From Cladorhizidae sp. MBARI D1340-BT2 (Eukaryota > Porifera > Demospongiae > Poecilosclerida > Cladorhizidae): 64,000 nt of DNA. The stretch lies in contig JAQNBH010000009.1 in NCBI GenBank assembly GCA_028752905.1, forward strand, positions 27,991,312 through 28,055,311, written 5' to 3'. Each line of letters opens with the position of its first letter. The first letter of the stretch is position 1. The translations under genes and the position numbers were made by a program. Positions 1 through 11,760 of the stretch are shown here, piece after piece. The notes below the pieces were generated by a model. It was not told where the DNA came from and made no database searches. It saw nothing but the letters and a program-made list of their open reading frames with translations.

Positions 1-1160
1 TCATCCCTCCTACTGTGCCTTCCACTGTAGAGCGTCCACTGATCTCTGTCTTGATCAGAGACACTTCATCCTTGGGCGTCAGTGGCTTGGACAAGTTCAC
101 ATTATCGTACCTCTTCTTGAAACTTTTGGGCTTGGTACTATAGCATTCCCGGTGCAAAATGACCTGGCTTCCCACATTTGAAGCATTTGGGTCTGTAGGA
201 CCCATCTGCCTTCGGCTTGTACTGTTTGTGATCATCTGTACTGCTCCCTTGTGTGAGTGTACTCCTTGCTCTTGCCTCTTTCTCTTTCCACCTGCCTCAT
301 GTTCTACCTGCTAGTTGCCTAGACCTGTCTCCCTTCCGGAATATCTGGTGGTGGAGTCGACCGATATCGACTGGTCAACAGGGGTCCAACCCCTATCTGC
401 CAGGTAATCATCTGCCAATCCTCCAGCCTCAGCTGCAGTGCTGGGTATCTTGTCAGACACAAACTGTGCTACATGTCTAGGCATAAGCTTCATTACAGTA
501 TCAAGTGCACACAAATCATTTACCTGCTGGATTGTTTTGCAGCCTTCTGTCCATCGTGTGGTGAGGACAGCACGACTCATCAGAGCCTCCCATCCTTCGT
601 TTGGTTTCCGTTTGAGATTGTCCAATCTTTTCGGTAAGCTTTTCTGGTCACACGGTAGAGTCGCAAGAGTGCTAGTTTGACTTGATCATAGTCTTCCTTT
701 ACATCCGGCTGCATTGCCAGATATACTCTGTTGGCATCTGGTCGGAATTCAGGAGCCAAATATCTCATCCAATCCTTCTTGAGGACCTTGTATGTAGCCA
801 TATGGCTCTCTAAAACGTTAAATAATCCAGGGGGTCTTCGTCTTCCTTCATTTCTCTGAACCGGGGTGCTTTGATTTGGCTGGCGGTAGGAACAGAGTCC
901 GATTCTTCTATCCTGTCAGTGCCCCCTCCGCTCATCACTGTCATCAGCAATCTTTTCCATCTCTGTTCTCTTTTCTCCTCGGCTTCTGCTCGTTCGGTCG
1001 CCCGTCTTTTCTCGTCTTCCTTTTGCTTCTCTGACTGGAGTTTAAACATTGGGAGCATATAAGTTGTCACTCTTTCCCCAATATCTTCTGAGTCCATTAG
1101 CGGTGAAGTACTCCGCCTTTCTCCTTCTGTAGTGTGCCTTGCCTTACTTCTGGTATCCAT
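1..1160 (-). pseudogene. gag gene of a Ty3/gypsy-type LTR retrotransposon, decayed and cut by the window edge
   Basis: The minus strand reads as a retroelement Gag. It starts at the ATG at 1158-1160 (MDTRSKARHTTEGE), just inside the LTR and primer-binding site. An N-terminal charged, Glu/Lys/Arg-rich stretch comes first. A capsid-like segment at about 580-801 and 311-625 follows, where LCALDTVMKLMPRHVAQFV resembles the SCAN/Gag capsid helix region. A CCHC zinc knuckle lies at 143-185 (CFKCGKPGHFA...). The frame changes between the three pieces. The knuckle has one extra C in the run at about 150, which shifts the frame just before the last Cys. Protease, RT and integrase would lie left of base 1 and are not visible. 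Gag packages element RNA in cytoplasmic particles; this copy cannot make an intact protein. Confidence 0.8.
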
Positions 1161-1201
1161 TCTTCTTGTCAAGGAAAGTAGCTATCTCTCTAGTTAAAAA
1201 A

Positions 1202-1220
1202 AATCCCACCGCTGCCACCA
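1202..1220 (-). promoter_or_regulatory. primer-binding site, tRNA-Leu type
   Basis: Directly inside the LTR the minus strand reads TGGTGGCAGCGGTGGGATT. It begins with TGG, as expected for pairing with a tRNA CCA end. From memory it matches the complement of the 3' end of animal tRNA-Leu(AAG). It would prime minus-strand cDNA synthesis. Confidence 0.65.
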
Positions 1221-1222
1221 GT

Positions 1223-1640
1223 TGTGACAGGACCAAATCTGATCTTACCCACAGACTCTGAGCCAGTCACTAAGTGTTGGTATGCTGCCACCACTCTACC
1301 TTTAAGCTATACACTAGGCTAGCAAGGTTAAGTAGAGAAACCTTAATAATTCAATATAGGACACTTACAAGACTCAGTACAATGGCTAACTCCCAGAGCA
1401 GTAACAACTCCTCCCTTAACTAGGCTGGAGCCCGCACTTCTGGTTTCTGCCCATACATGGTAATCTTACACTCATCATCGACCTATGACATTTACCCAAC
1501 ATAAACACATAACACACAAACACACTAAGCTGCAACATTAACAACACTTCCAATTCATAATTAGTTACTCACTACTGGGTTCAATCCACATCCATAGTTA
1601 TGCATTGGGAACAGTCTAGTTTTAATGTCGTCCTGCGACA
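1223..1640 (-). mobile_element. 5' LTR of the 1-1640 retrotransposon
   Basis: A 418-bp block lies between the primer-binding site and the flank. Its ends are near-perfect inverted repeats: TGTGACAGGAC at 1223 and GTCCTGCGACA ending at 1640. The TG...CA termini and the adjacent primer-binding site support an LTR. Only this end of the element lies in the window, so a target-site duplication cannot be checked. Confidence 0.75.
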
Positions 1641-1679
1641 GTCAGGTAAACTATTCCATATTCCTATTCCGTATTAGTC

Positions 1680-1810
1680 TCACCTGACATATTAGTATCA
1701 CCTGACATATTAGTCTCACCTGCCATATTAGTCACCTGCAGATACCTGCCATATTTGTCTCACCCGACATATTAGTCCCACCTGCCATATAAATCTCACC
1801 TGTCATAGCT
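1680..1810. repeat. 18-bp minisatellite
   Basis: About seven imperfect copies of an 18-bp unit close to CACCTGACATATTAGTCT. They begin 40 bp outside the LTR. Individual copies differ by one to three bases or a small indel. Confidence 0.85.
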
Positions 1811-2364
1811 GAATATGAAAGTGTTGCCTGTGTATATATATATACACAAGCTATATATAAATTGCAGTAAAAACATGGGAGGAGTATCTAATATGGCAAG
1901 TAACTTGCCAACCCTCATTTCTCTCAGAAATATTTTTTTATATTTTTTTATTAAATTTTTCTCTCTAGCTATAGAAATAGATTTTTTTAGCAACAAATCT
2001 ATCATCATGGGAGAAGTAATATGACAACTGAGAATACTTGCCATTTACTATAATCACAATTAGATGAACAATATTTCTTTTGTTTTGCTTCTCTGGATGA
2101 TGGAGTGATAGAAGAACAGGGTCAGAGCATATATATGTGGTTCCTCAGCACCATCCTACAATTTAACTTGTGCAAAACTTGAATTAAACAATAAACATAT
2201 TTTCAGGTCAACCATGATATCCTAGGAAGACCACCAGAAAGTTTAGGATCTCCCAGTATTTCACAGATATGGAGAACTAAGACAGTTTATTGCATGAAAA
2301 TGAGACATTCATAATTACCCAGAAAAAAATCCCAACAAGAACAAACAGATTCAGTCTTAATTAT
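1811..2364. other. unassigned AT-rich spacer
   Basis: No coding region with recognisable domains on either strand. It contains a short TA run near 1835-1860 and poly-T tracts. Confidence 0.5.
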
Positions 2365-4089
2365 TTAAGTGGCACCCAATTCCCTATCCAAACAACTGCC
2401 ACAGTTCCACTCCTCCTCCCGGTTGATGATGGCTGATGGTGGAATCTGTATACATGATTGGTGGAACCATTCACTACACTTGCTGCACTGTGCCACTGTG
2501 AGGGCACGCACAGTCAAGGGGTTGTCTGCAAACACAGATCAATGGTTCCCTGAGAACAGTCTTGAGCTTCTTGCTTGTGGCTTCCCGTCAGCATCCTTGA
2601 ACAGGGAATAGTTTGATGTGATATGTCTGGAAAGATCTCATCAGGTGGGACCGCATCTTTGTTTGATCAAATGTTATTGTTGATGGGTCCACACCATTGC
2701 ATAATGCGGTTGCTACAGCAATGGCAAATAAACCACAGGTATTGCCTCCAACCTGTTGATGCATGTATGGTTTCTGTATGGTCAGGTGGCTTCCTTGATA
2801 TAATTCCATCCATGCCAGGCATTTTAGTGTATCCAGTTCTGCAATGATCCAACAACAATAAGAACAAACAAACGAAACAACTATTAATTGTTTGTAGTGT
2901 ATAACTACTATTTATTTCACAAGAATTGATTGAATGGTAACACGTACTGTACCTATTTTAGTGGGTTCGTTGTTGTACCATAACGTGGGCATCTTGCCAT
3001 TAATTTCGAGCTGTGAATCATATTTAGGTGAAATTGACACTCTTGCAAGGCCTTGGTTCTTAATGTGATGCTTGAGTTGAGATACTATGCAAGCAAAAAA
3101 TTTAGTATAGATTTCTAAGCTCACAACAGTAGTTATCAAGGAGACCAATTTTTTAATTGACAGGATTAAAATAAAAACAACACTGTTGGATTCAATGACA
3201 TTATTCAATTTCCAATGCATGTCATAAAAGTTGTTGGAAATTGACAACAGTTAATTCTTGATTCACCTAATCAGAATGTGTAATTTTTTTTAAAGTTTAC
3301 ATATAAAATATTATCATTCAAGTTATTTCTTACTGGTTCTTGTATAGAGGCTGTCATACACCCGCACAGTCCCCTTGGGCATTCCTATGCTGGACACACA
3401 GACCCAGTGGCCGCCAGTATTCATGATTTGGATATAATCCCGAACCGGAGTTCCAGTTATTGAGCCTCCACTTCCTGTTGCCACATACCCAATAGACTGG
3501 AAGCACCCATCTTTGGAAACTGATTGCGAAGTAGAGCCTGTGCCTCATCTATGTGTGTGTCTTCTAGCCACGCTTCAGACAGCAGAATTTTTAAAAAGTC
3601 ATCAGGGAATTTTCTGTAAGGACAGGTGGTTTGCAAGGCAAGGGTTTTCCAAGCATTCTAGGCACAACTTGTGTAACACTGGTTACAACACAGTCTGATG
3701 TTGGCTCACTAGAGAGAGGTGTGTTTCTATCAGGTGGTGGGAGGACTGGACTATCTTTCTTAGTCTGTCCAATGATTAGGAACTGCCTCTTCTCTGGACT
3801 CCCAGGGTAAGCTGTATCACTCAAATCATCAGATGGTCCAGGGTTGTTTGAACTGGTGTTGTGTGACTGGATGGATGAAGGTATCTCATGTTGAACTGGC
3901 ATCTCTCTAGTTAAGTAAGGCTTAAAGAGCCCGACATTAACCCTAACCTTCATAATGTTTTGGTTGTTATCCTGCAGTATGCAGAGTCCTTTGGGTGAGA
4001 CATCAACAATTAAATAGGGTCACAACCAGTTCCTGGACCAGCCTGTCTCCTTTTCTGGATACCTTCCTTGCATTCCTCTTTTAAGGACA
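2365..4089 (-). pseudogene. GPY/F segment, Ulp1 cysteine protease and PHD finger of the lineage 1 element
   Basis: Minus strand. A GPY/F-like segment lies at about 3905-4089, where the Gly of GPY is replaced by TGA just before PYLIVDVSPKG. A Ser/Pro-rich linker follows (3610-3905). The Ulp1 domain then shows its His (GGHWVCVS, about 3390), Asp (VYDSLY, about 3350) and, after an intron, its Cys (GGNTCGLFAIA, about 2740). The intron is 2839-3333 (gtaag...cag, phase 1). Removing it makes the region between YxR and CG align residue for residue (45 versus 45) with the intronless copy at 56.4-56.9 kb. A PHD finger follows: CVC, CSKC, WFHQSC, CGSC at 2385-2530. One extra C in the CCCC run near 2510 shifts its frame. 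The protein stops at 2365. Frameshifts also lie near 3595 and 3470. Confidence 0.75.
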
Positions 4090-6682
4090 TAAACACATAT
4101 TATAGTCAACAGGTTAGTAATATAAAATTAAAACCATCCGGTAAAGGTCGAGCGACAGATAAAAAACATATCACAAAAAACAGACAAGGACATTCTAACA
4201 TTTATCAAAACTCGGAAATACATCTATCCAGAAAATTTTATTATTATTAGCCTTTCGATTTTTTCTCAGAAACAACAATGGGATTCTAATTTGATTCAGC
4301 TTATATAAAGGCACACATTAAAGGTACACATTAATTCATAAAAACATACCTATTGCCCTCTTTTTTGCTAGGAATCGAAATAAGCTTTATGCTTCGCTTT
4401 AGCTTCTTCAATTTTCAACCATATCTTCTCATATGTACCTATGTGATTACAAAATAAAACAGATCTGTAACATGATTTTTGGGAACTGCATCAAACATTT
4501 TCATTAAACTATTTGTCCCCCATTTTTTGTTACAAAAAAGTGTCAGCAATTCCCTGTTATATATTTATGTTTGCCAGTCAGTTTTGTTCTTACATCTGCC
4601 ACATGCATCTCTAAATTATATTGTATGTCTTCAGGAGACATAGTGAGTGAGATGTTTTCATAGAGAAGCTCCTGCTCATTCTCTTGTTCTGCATTATTGA
4701 TGTCTATAGAACTCCTAGCTGTTCGGTAGAACATCAACACAAATGGCTGTTGCTTTGTTGCAGACTGGACAATTGTATTGATATCATAAGTTGTGAGGAG
4801 TACATATCTACATAAGTACACAAACATCATACATAGAAATTATAACTACAAGCAGCACATTCAAGGTATATGCATCCTTTAGCTGAAGGCTTACACCAAA
4901 AACCATGTTTATATTTTTATTGTATAAGCATTTGGAAAATAATATACCGTATTGCTACAATGTGCAATTTAGAGATTTTGAACTCCATAAATGTATAATG
5001 CTCTCTTAGTTTTGCGTTTTATAATAAGTACCACTAATTATAACAAGATCGGTTGGCACTTTTCTGCACACTATCCTGACCATCCAGTACCCTCTGCACA
5101 TTTTCGTTTGCTCTCCTGATACTTCTCTGATCGATTCCTGCGTCTTCGCTAGTAGGCAGGGATCGTTTGAAGCACATTCAAATGGTCACACTGTAGTCAG
5201 CTTCTTTCTCTCTAGTAAACCGTCTGACTTTTGGGTGCAATATGCATGCGGAACGTTTTGTGCGATAAAAAATATTGCGAGTATGTTTTACGAATAACAA
5301 TGCACTCGCAAAACTTAATCAAATTTTGTAGCAGTACGGTAGCAAAAACTACTATTTTTTATGCCTTTTCATAGTTTTATATGTGTGTTTGTGTGTGTGA
5401 GTGGTTGGGTGTTTCAGTGTGAGAAGATTCATTGGAGAGATTCTGGTGAGATTTTCTGGGATAATCACAGATTAGCATGAAATGTGATATTGGCATCTAT
5501 TGGAAGGTGGTAGTAATAGTAGAAATCACTCTATTTATTAACAAACTGTCAATCTTGAAAAATTATTATTAAATATTGGTAGCTTACTTGTTCCAGTCAG
5601 ATTGAGCATCGTTTGTATACTTGGACAGTGCCCTCTTAAGAGTTTGATTAGTCCGCTCATCTTGGCCATTACTCTGAGGGTGAAATGCTGAACATACCAT
5701 CTTTTTCACTCCAAAAGCAGTCAAGACAACATCATTGATCTGAGTTATCAAATAAGTTCACACAAACAGAACATTACTCTACATGAATATTTATCAAAAG
5801 GAAGCAGGAGGAAATTTCCAGATAATCAAGACTGAAGTCGCTAATAAAGTTATCTTAAATTGTGTTAAGTCTGCTTTGTACTGAATAGTCTAACTTTGCT
5901 CTTGTAAACAAATCCAACACATTTTCCTTGATTAATTTTCACTTCTCAGACCACATACATGTCATTTCATGAACACAGATGGCAACAGTTTTAAGTTAGT
6001 TACCTGGTTTATAAATTCACGCCCCTGAATCATTATAATTTTTTAGGGAGTACCATAACTATAGATGAGCTCGAGTAGAATGCTTGCAACATCACCAGCT
6101 GACTTGGACTTGATTGGCCGAGCAAATACCCACTTGGTAAAGAGATCTGTAACAGTGCAGACATATATATGGCCTTTGTCTGTGGCCGCAAATAGACCAA
6201 TGAGGTCTATAACCGAAAATCTCCCATCTGTAAGTATTTGCTACATGATTATAAGCAAATCAGATGTGCCTGTAATTACCTGATTTTATGCATTTTAATT
6301 ATTATATAGTGCATAAGATTTGGATTGGTAAAGGATCATCTAACCTGTTTATTAAAATTAACAAACCAAAAAAATTCAATTTAATCTGTGTATATATGTA
6401 GCGTCTAAATTCCCCTATGCACTAACTTGTCCAATATCAGACATATTCATGCAGCCTAAAAGTTTAGGCTTCTCTTGCCTGCATTTTAAAATGCGTTAGC
6501 ACTCTCATGTAGGTTTGGCAGGTCAGAGATCATTCAGCAACAAACAAAAACTCACCATATACTCGATCTCTATCCCTATACAGACCTTAAAAGAAGTATG
6601 TCGCAGAAATCCTTCCAACAATATAGCACACAGAAGCGCAGTTCTCCAAACTAAAAAAAAGGTTGGAAAAATGACGCGTAAA

Positions 6683-6693
6683 ATCATCATCAG

Positions 6694-6739
<46 letters not shown>

Positions 6740-6740
6740 T
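6683..6740. repeat. CAT/ATC trinucleotide microsatellite
   Basis: About 19 near-perfect CAT triplets. Long open frames across it (poly-Ile or poly-Met) are artefacts of the repeat. Confidence 0.95.
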
Positions 6741-7267
6741 TATTGGCTGCATAGATTTCATTTATTTTTATACCATTTTGTAGAGCGCTATCTGGGAAGG
6801 TGCCTTTTGATATCGCTTTAGAGAGCTACCCCCAAAAAAGGTTTTTGCATATATAGTTCGTCTAAGATGCCATCTTTGAACGGCGTGCGCAACCCAAATT
6901 GCTCGATCCTTTACCAAATCACTGTGATAGATGCAGTGGATTGAGGGTATGACTTTTGCAGTGAAGAATCAAAGAAGGATTGCTGAATGTAGTTACTGAT
7001 GGGGGAAGAATTTTAGGATTGTTCCTTATGGCATTCCAAACCACTGGACCAATCTGTACCAAACTTGTCATGCATGCATACCAACTTGACCTGGGGTGTG
7101 ACCTGGGCTAGGTCTGACCAGGACACTCCTCTTCATGTGGACATTGCAGGCATATATAGCATCAAAACAGTATTCCAATTCACGAAAGCTTTAAAATATA
7201 GTGGGAACAAGTAATATGTAAAAAAAACTTTACTAAATAAAACGACATATAGGGTTGGCTTTGATAT

Positions 7268-7626
7268 TGTGCTGTCATAACATTCACTCCATTACTGCCT
7301 CCACACTACCATAAGGGACCTCATAAACTTCAGAAATAATATATTCTTGGATAACAATCCCTACATTACTGCCTCCAGAAGGGACAGCAAAATTGTGATA
7401 AATAACTGATGCTATATAGCAGCACATTTTCTTGCAAAACTAAGCTATAAATCTTCTCATACCTCATGTTAGAGTAATCTGGATTTTATCATATTTGTGA
7501 CGTCCCTTGTGGTTTGGAGGCAGTAATATAGTCCAAGAATATATTATTATTGCTGAAGTTTATAATTATTTGTGAGGTCACTTGTGGTTGTGTGGAGGCA
7601 GTAATGGAGTGGTTGTTATGACAGTC
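7268..7626. repeat. imperfect palindromic (foldback) repeat, MITE-like
   Basis: Arms at about 7268-7390 and 7495-7626 are reverse complements with small indels. Shared blocks include CTGTCATAAC, ACTCCATTACTGCCTCCAC, AAACTTCAG and ATATATTCTTGGA. The roughly 100-bp centre is not repeated. It lies in the long intron between integrase exons 2 and 3 of the lineage 1 element, so it probably inserted there. Confidence 0.7.
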
Positions 7627-8534
7627 TAGCTATCATATATTTCCCCAGTTGGGCCTAACGTATTTCCAATGGGCATCTTTTCTATCATTTGCACATTGTT
7701 GCTCAGTACACTTGGTCACAGTAACTTAGTTACCTGCTCAAAACTTTAATGGATTGTAACTAAGGTGCAATCATCTTGATCATCTGCATCTTCTGGCACT
7801 TGTGACAAGTACTTAGCTAAAGGTATAAAAAGTAACATATTATTAGCTATAATATGGTTACAACACTATTCAGTGTCAATGTGATATAATAAATTTCAAC
7901 TTCAATTAACAAATAAGTAGAATCAATACGTAATGTTAATTTTGTTACACGATTTACGAGTTTCTTACTTAAGCTTTAAAGTTGCGAACAAGATATAATG
8001 CTCACTGCTCCTAATATGGTATGAGTATAAAAAAATCCATTATTTATCTTATTTCTTACAACCAGTGAGATTGATGTGTATTTAAAGCCTCATCATCACT
8101 TGCACATCCATGTTGACATTTTAATTATAGATGCTGTGCACTAAACTATTCTTACCCAACTAATAACCACAGTAGTCCAGTATTAATCCTGTGGTCAGTC
8201 GTACTAAGGTACGCTTTTGCCCTTGGTGAGCACCATTGACGTCGTGGGCCTCACATAGTAGCATCTGATGTTCATCACTAGAGAAAAGGACCAGCCGCTT
8301 AACTGTCTCATTTGGATGGTTCATTGTGGGTTGGGTATAAGACATTCTTTCACCTACAATATATTAATATTTTTACAAATGAAGTTTTTAAATATTTAAA
8401 TACAGAATAAATACATCTTGGAATTTCCCATAAAACCTCTCCAGGTAGATGATATCAGTGTCCCAATGACACTGTGGTCAGAGGGTCAGAGGTACAAAAT
8501 ACAGGTTAGGACTGAATTTCAGCCAGATCGGATT

Positions 8535-8573
8535 GTTACTACTACTACTACTACTCTACTACTACTACTAATA
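8535..8573. repeat. ACT/CTA trinucleotide microsatellite
   Basis: Short run of ACT triplets interrupted once. Confidence 0.85.
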
Positions 8574-8575
8574 CT

Positions 8576-11204
8576 TAAAAAATCTTTATTAATGCAAATG
8601 TCTGGGAGATAAGTTGTTCTAGTTTTTCTTCACAAGTTGTTAGCACTGCTATGTCTCAGAGGAGTGATATCTCAGCCATGAGAAGGAAATTATCAAACGC
8701 TTGGGACCATGTCAGCAAATGTTCGACTAGTATGTAGCATACAATACTTTCCTCCTCTTAGGTGGGGGAGATATATAGATATATAGTAAGGGATTTTAAC
8801 TTCCATCCAACTAACAAGTTCTATTAAACGGGAGGACAAGACCGCTTTATTTTACCTACAATTTTTTTAATTTTTTTTTACTGTTTCACTGATATACTAA
8901 CTGGTTCAAGTGTCAGCTGAATATGAACCTCTTGAGTTATGATAGATTTAATGCTGACAGTTCATTATATACCAGTTGAAAATGGACGAGAAGAAGGGTA
9001 AATAACATTGTTTCTCACAGAAGTGAATAATTGTTTCTAAGTCAATTTTTTTACATTGGTAAATATTTTTATATTTTCTGGAAGATCTTTATTTTCTCTC
9101 TCTCATGATAATTCATCCCTTTTCTTACGAAATAAGAGTCCAGTCTTGTGGGCTCATTTCACATGCTAGTATTCAAATTGGACTAGTAGGAGAAATATAT
9201 ATAGAAACATTACAGTATCTGTGATTGCTGTTAACTTGGTGGTTAGCCATTAGGGTATGAACTTATTTTTATATTATTATTATTGTATTTTTAATGGCCT
9301 CATTGCTATTAAAAGTAATTAGTTGATTGATACACAAAGCACACAGAAGAGGCTATCTTTTGTGACCTAAATGAGTAAAAATCAATGAAGCATTAAAAAG
9401 TTCTGGTATTTTGTTTTTAGAGAGAAAAAACACAAAAATGGTCATAAGGAAAGAGGCATTACAACACTTGCGATGTCAGAGTGAGATGCATGCTTTCAAA
9501 AGTTTTCTTGAATTAATTTTTTATTTTTCTCAATATCCCAATCTACCAATTTCATTTTTATGCTGTCAGACTTGACTATATCTCATCAGAAAACGACTGG
9601 TTTAGGGGTGGGACTATTCAAAACACAAAGCAATGCAAGAGCTTAATTACAACCGACAAAAATTGAAATAGTTACACGGTTTTATGTAATGAGTCTCTTC
9701 TTCCGACGACAACCAGAATGCTGCAGTGATTAGAATCGCACTACAATCACACAGAGATGCCATCAAAGTTGAGAACTGGGGCACAACAACGTGGCATGCG
9801 CAGGAGCAGACTTTTATAGCCCCCTTCGCCAGATAGTGCATAAATTACGGAATAGCACTGAGTGATATTTTAGGCAAGTTTCAAGTCTTGGCCATATATG
9901 TTTATTGTATTAGGAATGATCCAACTTACTGCATTATTCTGGTTTCTTCTAATTCAACGCGCAGAGGTGGGCGATGAAATGGATGGATACAAAGTATCAT
10001 AACTCAAGAATGATAGACCAAAAAGGTATAAACTTGAAATGCAGTTAGTATAGTAGTGAAGGTATACAATAACAGGAAAAGAATAATTAAAAAAATGGTA
10101 TACTCCCCCCTTAGAAGCAGTGAGAGAGATAAGGCAATTCTGTTTTCATTCATAGAATTGAGGGCAGTTCACAATAATTATGTCATGATATTTGCATCAC
10201 TCTGGGTTACATTGAACTCTGACACTGAAGTTTCACCCACAGCTTGAAATTCAAATTTCACCTAAATTATAAAACTCTACCCATTAATTAATGAACCAAT
10301 GAAGTTAGATACAGACATATACAAAGAAAGTTCATCACTGCCTCCACCAAACTTTCCACATTCAATTCTTCCTTGGAGATACTTTTAGCGGAAAGCACAC
10401 CACCATGTGTTAATTGAACAACTGGAACTGAATGGAACTTGAATCCATTCAAGCAATTTCATGTTCAAACTACCACAAAATTGATGCAAGCATCGCTAGT
10501 GTGAGCAGCATATAGCGCACCAGCATTTACCATGACAACTACAATTTTCAGGTGTCCACCCTAGCAATCACTAAATGAGGCAAGGCATAGATATGCATAA
10601 CAGTGTTCAGCAGATACAAATTTACTGTTAGCATCAAAGAGTTTGAAAAGCTCTTAAAAAATGATCAGGCAACACAGCAAAGCAATCACGAGTATAACAT
10701 ACACTTAACAGCTACCCCCACTACTAGCAGCCCAGATATCAGCAACTGTAAGATGGGTGTGGCTGGCTATATGTTCGCACATATAGCATTCTAATCAGAC
10801 CAGCCAAAATTATAGTCTAGCAGGTGTTTTTTTTGAATTCCACCTCTGAAATTTCTTGCTACACAGTATAACTTCATTCTGACAAGACAAACAATCTTCC
10901 TTTACGTCTAACTAAAGCTAATTCACCAGTTGTCAGAGCTTCTATACCCTTACTCAGAGAGCACCACCCCTAGCAATCATTTGCATGGGGGTAAGTTTAT
11001 GCCAGAATGAGCAATAGTGGTAAGGCAGCAAGGGTAGCAAACAACTGCTAGTTTGGTTAAGATAATAATCCTTGCACACAAATATATTTGCATGCATGGC
11101 CATAAAACCAACAAAAACTGGATCAATCCTGTTTGACATCAACCTCAATACGAATTTTTGGTTTGTTTCCCACAAGCTAGATCACTACTAAGCAGGGTTT
11201 TGCC
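8576..11204. other. unassigned AT-rich region
   Basis: No convincing gene. A weak copy of the foldback family described at 36.2 kb is visible at about 9325-9400 (GAGGCTATCTTTTGTGAC context). Short open frames here have no recognisable motif. Confidence 0.5.
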
Positions 11205-11577
11205 AATCACCCTAAATTGTTTTGGACATAATGGTGGGTCCAAAACAAATTACGGTTGGATGACTCCTTTCTGATGCTCACCTGTTTGCATCTAGCTTTA
11301 GTCATATCCTCCTGTTTAGTAATGTTATTTGGGATCTACTTGATGGGCACCAGATCGACACCCAGAATAAGACAGGACATAGGCATAGTCTTGGCTGCCA
11401 CTTGGGCCCATCTCCCAGGAGCTGCACATAAGTCAATCAGAACACGAGAAGATTGAAGAAAGTGATACTTTCTGTTCAGTTCACCAGTTTAAAGGCAGAT
11501 ATTGCTCTGTAGCCTTGTCACTTTGGTCGAGTGATAAAACCTCTTCATTTCTTCCTTAGTTTTGTCTTCTTTCCCAT
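11205..11577 (-). pseudogene. FTSJ3/Spb1-type pre-rRNA 2'-O-methyltransferase fragment
   Basis: Minus strand from ATG at 11575-11577: MGKKTKLRKK, then TGA, a one-base frameshift, and the segment from FYH to [18 protein letters not shown]. The strongest part is [14 protein letters not shown] followed by [11 protein letters not shown]. This is the SAM-binding motif I region of the RrmJ/FtsJ fold; the family has DLCAAPGGW. A further stop (TAG) interrupts after VPIK. Similarity continues through ITKQEDMTKARCK and fades near 11205. Family members methylate ribose in pre-rRNA in the nucleolus and are over 800 residues long, so only the N-terminal eighth is here. At least three disabling lesions make it a pseudogene. 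Nothing upstream suggests a promoter. Whether it is a retrocopy or a segmental copy cannot be decided. Confidence 0.8.
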
Positions 11578-11667
11578 TCTAGGTTGACATGTGGGGAATC
11601 GCGCAATGTTTAAAATAACTGCAATATTCATCTCTGCCTTCAATCCTGTACCAGAAACTTGCACCGT

Positions 11668-11760
11668 ACACCGAATACCAATTCATCCAGAACATTATAT
11701 GAGTTTGGGTTAGATGCTCTAGCCTTCATCAGGATGCTAAGACTCATGTGGGGTTGTTAT
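11668..11760. repeat. single-arm copy of the small foldback repeat found at 52.4 kb
   Basis: The string GCTCTAGCCTTCATCAGG and the following GATGCTAAGACTCAT match an arm of the 52390-52532 palindrome, with a short deletion between them. Confidence 0.6.

Larger units (their letters stand above)
2365..8353 (-). mobile_element. Ginger-like DNA transposon, lineage 1 (integrase + Ulp1 + PHD), decayed
   Basis: The minus strand carries, in order, an H2C2 zinc-binding domain, an rve DDE integrase core, a GPY/F-type C-terminal segment, a Ulp1-type cysteine protease and a PHD finger. They are spread over several exons. Gypsy-like integrase followed by Ulp1 is the known signature of Ginger1 cut-and-paste transposons (Bao, Kapitonov and Jurka). 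No reverse transcriptase, Gag or LTR is present in this interval, which argues against an LTR element. Several stops and frameshifts show it is dead. Terminal inverted repeats were not found, so the outer limits are only the coding limits. A second, diverged relative lies at 55.9-60.9 kb. Confidence 0.72.
4335..8353 (-). pseudogene. Ginger-like integrase/transposase, multi-exon
   Basis: Exons read by eye: 8353-8156, 7816-7734, 6227-6004, 5739-5588, 4807-4594 and about 4436-4335. All have GT-AG borders. The splice phases agree across the first five junctions tested, apart from frameshifts inside exons. Exon 1 holds the His pair (HDVNGAH). Exon 2 holds the Cys pair (CHKCQKM). Exon 3 holds the first Asp (VIDLIG) and VTDLFTKW. 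Exon 4 holds the catalytic Glu region (HPQSNGQDERTNQTLK), and exon 5 the segment INTIVQSATKQQPF. The second catalytic Asp is lost: the expected DQGREF reads IQGREF, a few codons after an in-frame TAA near 6038-6046. There are further frameshifts near 8180 and 6210 and a TAG in exon 2. The product would have cut and joined element ends in the nucleus. Confidence 0.75.

Noticed and set aside
2912..3247. 111-codon open frame on the minus strand
   Set aside because: Lies wholly inside the intron of the Ulp1 gene and has no recognisable motif.
6515..6754. Poly-Ile and poly-Met open frames
   Set aside because: Translations of the CAT/ATC microsatellite.
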